From contig CBDULQ010000219.1 in the NCBI GenBank assembly GCA_965368115.1, positions 1 to 5,985 of the forward strand: a DNA stretch of 5,985 nt, read 5' to 3'. Below are positions 1 through 5,038 of the stretch, piece by piece. The notes beneath the pieces were generated by a model. The model made no database searches. It was not told the DNA's origin and was given only the letters and a program-made list of their open reading frames with translations. Source of the stretch: CBDULQ01 sp965368115 (GTDB lineage: Bacteria; Pseudomonadota; Gammaproteobacteria; SZUA-229). Position 1 is the stretch's first letter; every line of letters begins with the position of its first letter. A program made the position numbers and the translations under genes.

Positions 1-1
1 A

Positions 2-16
2 TGATAATTATTACAT
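2..16. promoter_or_regulatory. possible Fur-box-like sequence at left edge
   Basis: The first bases of the window match the 7-1-7 Fur consensus (TGATAAT, one base, ATTATCA) at 11 of 14 defined positions. The left half and the first four bases of the right half fit, and the last three bases do not. The core ATAATTAT is a perfect 8-bp palindrome. It lies downstream of the corA stop codon, so if real it would serve a gene beyond the left edge. AT-rich DNA gives such matches by chance, so this is a weak call. Confidence 0.2.
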
Positions 17-30
17 GACTCTGCCCCACC

Positions 31-1104
31 CTAGAACCAGTCCTTGCGCTTGAAGAACACCACCATCGCCAGTGCAATCCCGATCATCAACAGCCAGACC
101 AGTGGATAGCCGTAATACCAGTGCAGCTCCGGCATCGCCCAGGGACTGTCGCTGCGTTCGAAATTCATGCCGTAAATACCCACCACGAAGGTCAGTGGGA
201 TGAAAATGGTGGCGATCACGGTCAGCACTTTCATCACCTCGTTCATGCGATTGCTGACACTGGACAGATACACGTCGAGCATGCCGGTGGCGATTTCCCG
301 ATAAGCTTCGATGAGCTCCATCACTTCCACCGTATGATCGTAACAATCGCGCAAATACAGCAATGTGTTGTCACCGATGAGTGCCGATTCCTCCCTGATC
401 AGCCGGTTCAGCACTTCCCGCTGCGGCCACAGCCGCCGCCGTAACAGCAGCAGACTCTGTTTCAGCTGATGCAGTCTGCGCAGGGTGGCCTTGCTCGGCG
501 ACTCCAGCAGTTCTTCTTCCAGCAACTCGATATCGTTGCCGATCGCTTCCAGCAGCGGAAAACCGGCGTCGATCACCGCATCGAGCAAACCATACAGCAG
601 GTAATCAGCACCGCGACTGCGGATACGCCCACCGTGACTGCGCAGGCGCTTGCGTAGCAGCTCGAAGGGATCGGCCAGGCCGTTGTGAAAACTGATCAGG
701 TAACCGGCGCCGAGGAACAGGCTCATCTGTTCGATGCGCAGCACGCCATCGTGCAACACCGGCAAACTCATGATGATGAACAGCTGATCGTCGAACACGT
801 CCAGCTTGGGACGCTGTCCGGTATTCAGCACATCTTCCAGGGACAGGTCATGCAGACCGTACAGAGAGCCCAGTTCGCGCAGGCTTTCGGTATCCGGATC
901 GCCACTGATATGCACCCAGCTCACCGTCGGATGCTTGAGATAAGGCAGGCATTCGGCCGGGGAGTGCAGCGTTTTCTCGGTGAGTTGCTGGTCGTCGTAA
1001 TCGAACAGCTGGATCTGCAGCGGGCGCTTTTCGGTTTCCGCCACTTCGACCAGCGTACCCGGCGATGTACCCGGTGGATGATAACGCTTGGTGAAATAAG
1101 TCAT
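31..1104 (-). CDS. corA: CorA family magnesium/cobalt transport protein
   Basis: This is an inner-membrane divalent cation channel, expected to be a homopentamer, that brings in Mg2+ (and Co2+ or Ni2+). Visible directly: a large soluble, charged, helix-rich N-terminal domain (about residues 1-285), then TM1 (about 292-310) running into the signature YGMNF with Gly-Met-Asn at 312-314. A short periplasmic loop containing MPEL (about 324-327) follows, then TM2 (about 334-351) and a basic C-terminus, KRKDWF. GMN at 312-314 is the position I recall for the Thermotoga maritima CorA. The 357-residue length fits the family. I chose the ATG at 1104 because an AGGA ribosome binding site (1112-1115) lies 7 bases upstream and the encoded start is typical. 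The frame stays open to 1239, but that extension would run through the candidate promoter and is not CorA-like. The GMN motif argues for CorA rather than the zinc transporter ZntB. The gene is transcribed divergently from the 63-residue membrane protein. Confidence 0.93.
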   Translation of the reverse strand: MTYFTKRYHPPGTSPGTLVEVAETEKRPLQIQLFDYDDQQLTEKTLHSPAECLPYLKHPTVSWVHISGDPDTESLRELGSLYGLHDLSLEDVLNTGQRPKLDVFDDQLFIIMSLPVLHDGVLRIEQMSLFLGAGYLISFHNGLADPFELLRKRLRSHGGRIRSRGADYLLYGLLDAVIDAGFPLLEAIGNDIELLEEELLESPSKATLRRLHQLKQSLLLLRRRLWPQREVLNRLIREESALIGDNTLLYLRDCYDHTVEVMELIEAYREIATGMLDVYLSSVSNRMNEVMKVLTVIATIFIPLTFVVGIYGMNFERSDSPWAMPELHWYYGYPLVWLLMIGIALAMVVFFKRKDWF

Positions 1105-1176
1105 ATTGAAATCCTGCTGCCTGACGGTAAACAGCTGAAGCCCGATGTTTCGAGACCCGACATCACGCTGCGTTTG

Positions 1177-1194
1177 CAGCCTAGCCATAGGCTG
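1177..1194. repeat. 7-bp inverted repeat overlapping the corA -10
   Basis: CAGCCTA and TAGGCTG form a perfect inverted repeat with 7-bp arms around a 4-base centre (GCCA). It covers the candidate corA -10 hexamer and part of the spacer. There is no T-tract, so it is not an intrinsic terminator. Its position suits an operator, but no regulator is identifiable. Confidence 0.45.
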
Positions 1195-1206
1195 AAGGGC
1201 TGTCAA
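1178..1206 (-). promoter_or_regulatory. candidate sigma70 promoter for corA
   Basis: Read on the minus strand, a perfect TTGACA (-35, positions 1206-1201) is followed after exactly 17 bases by TAGGCT (-10, positions 1183-1178, 3 of 6 but keeping the TA...T frame). Transcription would begin near 1171, leaving a leader of roughly 66 bases before the corA ATG at 1104. The perfect -35 and ideal spacing are the support, and the poor -10 suggests a weak or activator-dependent promoter. Confidence 0.5.
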
Positions 1207-1218
1207 TAAATCCCGGCA

Positions 1219-1235
1219 CGGCTTTACCGAAGCCG
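1219..1235. repeat. 6-bp inverted repeat in the divergent region
   Basis: CGGCTT and AAGCCG form perfect 6-bp arms around TACCG. The repeat overlaps the candidate -35 of the plus-strand promoter. It lacks a following T-tract on either strand, so termination is unlikely. It could be an operator or chance. Confidence 0.3.
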
Positions 1236-1251
1236 ACACAGCCCCTATTCT
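1223..1251 (+). promoter_or_regulatory. candidate promoter for the 63-residue membrane protein gene
   Basis: TTTACC (1223-1228, 4 of 6 to the -35 consensus) and TATTCT (1246-1251, 4 of 6 to the -10 consensus) are separated by exactly 17 bases. The start point would fall near 1258, about 22 bases before the ATG at 1281, which is enough for a ribosome binding site. Moderate matches only. Confidence 0.35.
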
Positions 1252-1280
1252 GAACAGTAATCAACAATGGATGTTTCACC

Positions 1281-1472
1281 ATGTTCCAGACACTCCTTGC
1301 CGCATCGATGATCGGCGTCGGTATTTATCTGTTTAGCGAAGACAGTCTGATACTCGGTATCATTCTTTTCGTGCTGGGGGCCGCGATGCTCAGGGGTGCC
1401 AGCGAAGGCGTCTGGTTCTGCTTTGGTTTCGGCGATAGCGACGGGGATGGTGGCTGCGACGGCGGCGACTAG
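1281..1472 (+). CDS. small membrane protein with Gly/Asp-rich C-terminal tail, function unknown
   Basis: I do not recognise this 63-residue protein. Residues about 3-18 and 23-38 are two hydrophobic stretches separated by a short acidic turn (SEDS), consistent with a small membrane hairpin. A tail with aromatic residues (VWFCFGFG) follows and ends in a Gly/Asp-rich segment carrying one Cys (GDSDGDGGCDGGD). The tail has two Cys in all, and its acid cluster could bind divalent metal, but that is inference. Support for a real gene: a candidate promoter with 17-bp spacing upstream, a modest GGAT ribosome binding site 8 bases before the ATG, and an open frame that fills the gap between corA and the transporter with no competing gene. 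It lies head to head with corA, so a link to cation homeostasis is conceivable but unproven. Its TAG stop overlaps the convergent transporter stop by 4 bp. Confidence 0.72.
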   Translation: MFQTLLAASMIGVGIYLFSEDSLILGIILFVLGAAMLRGASEGVWFCFGFGDSDGDGGCDGGD

Positions 1473-2629
1473 GCCCGATTCGGTGAATCCTGCAGGAAAA
1501 TGAAGCGCCAGCTGATCAGGAACCCCAGCAGTGCGGCCAGCGCGGCCATATTGAAAATGAACTGCGGACTACTGGCATCCCACACCAGACCACTCAGATA
1601 ACTGCCCACCGCACCCCCGGCGCCGAAACTGATACTGGAATACAGCGCCTGACCACGCCCCTGATGACGACCGCGAAACAGACGATGAAACAGCTCGATG
1701 GACACGGCATGATAAAGGCCGAAGCTGGCCGCGTGCAGCACCTGGGCGAACAACACCACGGCGAGCTCGTCAATGAAATGGCCGATCAGATACCAGCGCA
1801 AGGCCGTCAGCAACAGCGCGATCATCAGTAAATTACGCGGCCCGAAACGCGGCATCAGGCGATGCATGGCGAGGAACACCAGCACTTCGGCAATCACCCC
1901 CAGCGCCCACAACCAGCCGATGGTGGTGCTGTTGTAATCATGTTGCTTCAGGTAGATGGAATAGAAGGTGTAATAAGGGCCGTGACTCATCTGCGCCAGA
2001 AAACACACCAGCAACAGAGCAATCACCACCGGCTGTTTCAACACATGAATAATGGCGCTGCTCTGCTGGCTCTGATGCTGGCCATTTTTTTCCGGCACCG
2101 TGAAACTGGACAGCGCAATCAGCACATAAATGCCGATCAGCACCTGCGGCACCAGCAGCATGTTGCCATCTTCCAGCAAACGACCGAGGCCGATCACCGC
2201 GAGAATAAAACCCAACGATCCCCACAGACGAATCACACTGTAACGGTGAGTATCCTTGCCCAGATGATTCATGGTGTTGGCTTCGAACTGGGGCAGCTCC
2301 GCATTCCAGAAAAAACTGAACAGGGCCATCACCAGTGCCAGCCACCAGAAACCGGAATCGACGAACACGCCGGCATAGGTGATCACGCAGGCCACCGCCG
2401 CAAGCCGGATGATCAGCATACCCCTGCCGGTATGATCGGCAATCCAGCCCCACAAATAAGGCGCGACAATCTTGGTGGCCATGATGATGGCCATCAACTC
2501 ACCGATGGCTCGGGCATTGAAACCTTCGGCCTGCAGGTACAGCCCCCAGTAGGGCAGAAAGGCACCCAGCGAAGCGAAATAGAAGAAATAGAAACCGGAC
2601 AGTCGCCAGTAAGGGACGCCGCGGCTCAT
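1469..2629 (-). CDS. MFS transporter, HcaT-like (3-phenylpropionate permease family)
   Basis: This 386-residue inner-membrane protein is a major facilitator secondary transporter. It opens with the pattern YWRLSGFYFFYF...PYWGLYL (residues 7-32), typical of the HcaT-like branch. A motif-A equivalent, GWIADHTGRG (61-70), lies between TM2 and TM3. The family element RYSVIRLWGSLGF (129-141) follows, then a hydrophilic linker rich in Gln and Ser near residue 185 between the two six-helix halves. About 12 hydrophobic segments can be drawn. Relatives include E. coli HcaT, but the substrate cannot be read from sequence, and nearby aroC is no proof of an aromatic substrate. The gene lies 82 bp downstream of aroC on the same strand and is probably cotranscribed. 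The ATG at 2629 is the only start that keeps the conserved N-terminus. No convincing Shine-Dalgarno precedes it, and the start codon lies inside a perfect palindrome. Confidence 0.85.
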   Translation of the reverse strand: MSRGVPYWRLSGFYFFYFASLGAFLPYWGLYLQAEGFNARAIGELMAIIMATKIVAPYLWGWIADHTGRGMLIIRLAAVACVITYAGVFVDSGFWWLALVMALFSFFWNAELPQFEANTMNHLGKDTHRYSVIRLWGSLGFILAVIGLGRLLEDGNMLLVPQVLIGIYVLIALSSFTVPEKNGQHQSQQSSAIIHVLKQPVVIALLLVCFLAQMSHGPYYTFYSIYLKQHDYNSTTIGWLWALGVIAEVLVFLAMHRLMPRFGPRNLLMIALLLTALRWYLIGHFIDELAVVLFAQVLHAASFGLYHAVSIELFHRLFRGRHQGRGQALYSSISFGAGGAVGSYLSGLVWDASSPQFIFNMAALAALLGFLISWRFIFLQDSPNRA

Positions 2630-2643
2630 GTGCGGCGCACATG
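2627..2643 (-). promoter_or_regulatory. RNA hairpin occluding the MFS transporter start codon
   Basis: The sequence is a perfect inverted repeat, CATGTGC and GCACATG, with 7-bp arms around a 3-base centre. In the minus-strand transcript it would fold into a stable hairpin whose 3' arm contains the transporter ATG (2629-2627). The bases that should hold a Shine-Dalgarno belong to the same stem and contain none. This could lower translation of the distal gene or make it depend on ribosomes arriving from elsewhere. The repeat is certain; a regulatory role is inferred. Confidence 0.4.
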
Positions 2644-2711
2644 CGGATGCGGCAGGCGTCTGGCGACACCGCGATCCGGCGTTACGCTGGACGGCCTGGC
2701 GAATCCGCTCA

Positions 2712-3824
2712 TCAGTCGTCGGTATCCGCTGCCTGTGCCGGAATTACCGGCGTTTCGCTGCGCACGTCGGCGCACTGGCCACGAAAGCGCAACATGTGAT
2801 CCATGAGCACCATGGCCAGCATGGCTTCACAGATGGGCGTGGCACGAATACCGACACAGGGATCGTGACGCCCGTGGGTCACCACTTCGGTCGGCTCGCC
2901 GTTGATGTCGACACTGCGGCCGGGTAGACGAATACTGGAGGTGGCCTTGAAGGCGGTATGCACGACGATGTCCTGACCGGAGGTTATACCACCCAGCACA
3001 CCGCCGGCGTGGTTGGACAGAAAACCTTCAGGGGTGATCTCATCGCGAAACTCGGTGCCTTTGGCCTCGACGCAACCAAAACCGTCACCGATTTCCACGC
3101 CCTTGGCGGCGTTGATGCTCATCATGGCATAAGCCAGTTCCGCATCCATCCGATCGAAGATGGGTTCGCCGAGTCCCGGCGGCACACCCTGGGCCACCAC
3201 GGAAATACGCGCGCCCACGGAATTACCTTCCTTGCGCAGCGCATCCATGTAGTCTTCCATCTCCGCCACCTTGCCGGCGTCGGGACAGAAGAAAGGATTG
3301 TTATGAATCTCGTCCCAGTCGAGTTTGTCGATTTTGATCGGCCCCAGCTGGGACAGATAACCGCGAATCAAAATGCCGTAACGCGTGTGCAGGTATTTCT
3401 TGGCAATGGCGCCGGCGGCGACACGCATGGCGGTTTCCCGCGCTGATGATCGACCACCGCCGCGGTAATCGCGGAAACCGTACTTCTGGTTATAGGTGTA
3501 ATCCGCATGCCCCGGCCGGAAGGTGTTCATAATGTTGCCGTAATCTTTGGAACGCTGATCCACGTTTTCGATGATCAGCCCGATGGGCGTGCCGGTGGTT
3601 TTTCCTTCGAAGACGCCGGACAGGATTTTCACCTGATCCGGTTCACGGCGCTGGGTGGTATGACGAGAGGTGCCGGGGCGACGCCGGTCCAGGTCGTGCT
3701 GCAGATCCGCTTCCGACAGTTCCAGCCCCGGGGGACAACCGTCGACGATGGCCAGCAGCGCCGGCCCGTGGCTTTCGCCACTGGTGGTCACAGTGAATAA
3801 CTTACCTATCGTGTTTCCCGACAC
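2712..3824 (-). CDS. aroC: chorismate synthase
   Basis: This cytosolic enzyme converts 5-enolpyruvylshikimate-3-phosphate to chorismate, the last common shikimate step toward Phe, Tyr, Trp, folate and quinones. It needs reduced FMN. The family signatures are all present: N-terminal GNTIGKLF, GESHG at 16-20 with His19, the arginine-rich RRRPGTSR at 47-54, RPGHADYTY at 103-111 with His106, then RGGGRSSARETAMRVAAGA, and near the C-terminus GRHDPCVGIRA. These cover FMN and substrate binding and the conserved catalytic histidines. At 370 residues it is slightly longer than the E. coli enzyme, with an extra Ala/Asp-rich tail. Residue 15 is Ser where E. coli has Phe, a position that varies. The start is GTG at 3824, supported by GAGGA (3831-3835) six bases upstream. 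An ATG at 3840 is out of frame. It is the first gene of a likely two-gene unit with the downstream transporter. Confidence 0.98.
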   Translation of the reverse strand: MSGNTIGKLFTVTTSGESHGPALLAIVDGCPPGLELSEADLQHDLDRRRPGTSRHTTQRREPDQVKILSGVFEGKTTGTPIGLIIENVDQRSKDYGNIMNTFRPGHADYTYNQKYGFRDYRGGGRSSARETAMRVAAGAIAKKYLHTRYGILIRGYLSQLGPIKIDKLDWDEIHNNPFFCPDAGKVAEMEDYMDALRKEGNSVGARISVVAQGVPPGLGEPIFDRMDAELAYAMMSINAAKGVEIGDGFGCVEAKGTEFRDEITPEGFLSNHAGGVLGGITSGQDIVVHTAFKATSSIRLPGRSVDINGEPTEVVTHGRHDPCVGIRATPICEAMLAMVLMDHMLRFRGQCADVRSETPVIPAQAADTDD

Positions 3825-3830
3825 CGCGTT

Positions 3831-3835
3831 TCCTC
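3831..3835 (-). promoter_or_regulatory. ribosome binding site fixing the aroC GTG start
   Basis: GAGGA on the minus strand lies six bases before GTG at 3824-3822. It decides the start: the nearby ATG at 3840-3838 lies upstream of this site and is in another frame, while GTG gives the conserved MSGNTIGK N-terminus. Confidence 0.75.
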
Positions 3836-3881
3836 GGCATTGAATAAAAAGCGAATCTTAACAAACCTGCCGCGCCCAGTC

Positions 3882-3910
3882 TTGTGATAAACCGACGAAC
3901 TCGATATAGT
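3882..3910 (+). promoter_or_regulatory. candidate promoter for the receiver/histidine-kinase gene
   Basis: TTGTGA (3882-3887, 4 of 6) and TATAGT (3905-3910, 5 of 6) are spaced by 17 bases and point toward the ATG at 3941, giving a leader of about 24 bases. A second -10-like hexamer, TATACT, lies at 3923-3928 but has no good -35 and would leave only a few leader bases. I found no clear promoter for aroC on the other strand in this region. The best minus-strand pair (TTGTAA at 3933-3928 and TATATC at 3908-3903) has an unfavourable 19-base spacer. Confidence 0.4.
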
Positions 3911-3927
3911 CGATATGAAGTCTATAC
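3899..3927. repeat. three near-repeats of a 9-bp unit in the aroC / kinase divergent region
   Basis: ACTCGATAT (3899-3907) is followed at once by AGTCGATAT (3908-3916, 8 of 9 identical) and, 11 bp on from the second, by AGTCTATAC (3919-3927, 7 of 9 to the second). The array overlaps both candidate -10 elements of the kinase gene. Direct repeats spaced by about a helical turn are a common form of operator, but the binding protein, if any, is unknown. Confidence 0.4.
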
Positions 3928-3940
3928 TTACAACAATAAT

Positions 3941-5038
3941 ATGACCTTCATTAAACCCGACATCCTGATCGTGGAAGACGAAGCGTTCAACCGCGACATC
4001 ATGGCCCGGCGACTGCAGGCAAGGGATTATAACCTGCGCTATGCCGAAAACGGCGACCAGGCCCGCGAACAGATTCAGGCCGCCAAACCCGATCTGATCC
4101 TGCTCGACATCATGATGCCCGACATCAGTGGCCTGGAGCTGCTCCACGAATTACGCCAGACCTGGTCCATGGTCGATATTCCCATTATCATGGTCACCGC
4201 ACTGGATGAAGACGAACGCCTGATCCAGGCACTGGAACTGGGCGCCAACGATTACGTCACCAAGCCGATCAACTTCCCGGTCCTCATTGCCCGCATCCAG
4301 ACCCAGCTCAGTCTGTCGCAACTCGCCGCACTGAACCGGGAGTTTCTCGCCACCGCCGGCCACGATCTCAGTCGACCCATGCAGAATATCTACGACATCG
4401 CCAACCAGGCGCGTTTACGCATCAACTCCGAGCAACCCTATGATCCGCAACACACCTATGACGAAATGAACCGTATCTGCGAAGCGGTGAGCCTGATGCG
4501 CAACATCAGCGACTGTATTCTCGATATGCAGGCTTCGGGCTTCGGGCAAATTCGACTGACGCGCACGCCGCTGCAGATGGAAAACCTGGTCGAAGAAGTC
4601 GTGACGCGTCACAACGATTACGCCCACGACAAACGCATAGGCATCAGTGTACAGCACGGTTACCAGAAACCGGTCGTTGAAGCCGACCGCTCACGTCTGA
4701 CCCAGGTACTGGATAAACTGCTGGACAATGCCATCAAGTACTGCAGTGCAGGCGACATCATTACCCTGGCTGTGTACCCGAAAAACGACCAGGTGTTCGT
4801 GGTGGTCAGCGATACCGGCCCGGGGTTACCCCGGCAACTGGTGGACCAGCTGTTCACACCGAAACGCCGGGAAACGGATCAGCTACCCGCAGCCGACGTG
4901 GACAACGGCATCAACCTGTTCGTGTGCCGCCAGCTGATTGAATTGCACGGCGGCGAACTCACCGCCACCAATAATCCTCAGCACGGCGTCACCTTCAATC
5001 TCAGCCTGCCGCTATTCAAACTCAAGCCGGTGAGCTGA
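3941..5038 (+). CDS. response-regulator receiver fused to histidine kinase (soluble hybrid signalling protein)
   Basis: A 365-residue cytosolic protein with two modules. Receiver, about residues 5-122: acidic pair Glu12-Asp13, phospho-acceptor Asp56 in LLDIMMPDISG, Thr86 and Lys108 (KPINFPVL), so all switch residues are present. After a very short link comes a HisKA-type dimerisation domain with an H-box, GHDLSRPMQNI, phospho-accepting His141 and the usual Pro146. The HATPase module follows: N-box with Asn263 (LLDNAIKY), G1 box DTGPGLP (291-297), F-box LFTPKR (304-309). The second glycine box is degraded: NGINLFVCRQLIELHGG replaces the usual GLGL pattern. No transmembrane segment, PAS/GAF sensor or DNA-binding domain is seen, so input probably arrives by phosphorylation of Asp56 and output goes to another protein. 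I chose ATG 3941 because the receiver begins right after it. A GTG at 3884 would add 19 atypical residues. No good Shine-Dalgarno precedes 3941. The gene is divergent from aroC and convergent with prmB. Confidence 0.88.
   Translation: MTFIKPDILIVEDEAFNRDIMARRLQARDYNLRYAENGDQAREQIQAAKPDLILLDIMMPDISGLELLHELRQTWSMVDIPIIMVTALDEDERLIQALELGANDYVTKPINFPVLIARIQTQLSLSQLAALNREFLATAGHDLSRPMQNIYDIANQARLRINSEQPYDPQHTYDEMNRICEAVSLMRNISDCILDMQASGFGQIRLTRTPLQMENLVEEVVTRHNDYAHDKRIGISVQHGYQKPVVEADRSRLTQVLDKLLDNAIKYCSAGDIITLAVYPKNDQVFVVVSDTGPGLPRQLVDQLFTPKRRETDQLPAADVDNGINLFVCRQLIELHGGELTATNNPQHGVTFNLSLPLFKLKPVS

Noticed and set aside
685..1209. Plus-strand open frame of 174 codons antisense to corA.
   Set aside because: Gln- and His-rich with no recognisable motif; it overlaps the conserved CorA coding sequence entirely on the opposite strand.
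1105..1239. N-terminal extension of CorA upstream of ATG 1104 (frame open to 1239).
   Set aside because: The extra 45 residues do not look like CorA. The ATG at 1104 has a good AGGA site 7 bases upstream, and the extension would cover the candidate promoter and inverted repeat.
2644..2711. Possible terminator or promoter between aroC and the transporter.
   Set aside because: GC-rich with no hairpin followed by a T-run and no credible -10 on the minus strand; nothing separates the two genes transcriptionally.
1862..2806. Long plus-strand open frame of 314 codons antisense to the transporter and the aroC end.
   Set aside because: Its product is rich in His, Gln and Arg with no domain signature, the usual look of the reverse frame of a membrane protein gene. 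The minus-strand transporter is clearly the real gene.
2958..3446. Plus-strand open frame of 162 codons antisense to aroC.
   Set aside because: It lies wholly within the highly conserved aroC coding region and shows only the composition expected of an antisense shadow.
3884..3940. GTG start at 3884 giving 19 extra residues on the receiver/kinase protein.
   Set aside because: The extra residues (Arg/Tyr/Asn-rich) are not receiver-like, the stretch overlaps the candidate promoter and repeats, and the receiver fold begins directly after ATG 3941.
4820..4834. CCGGGG-TTA-CCCCGG hairpin as a terminator.
   Set aside because: It lies inside the conserved DTGPGLP codons of the kinase gene and has no T-tract; the symmetry is explained by Gly/Pro codons.
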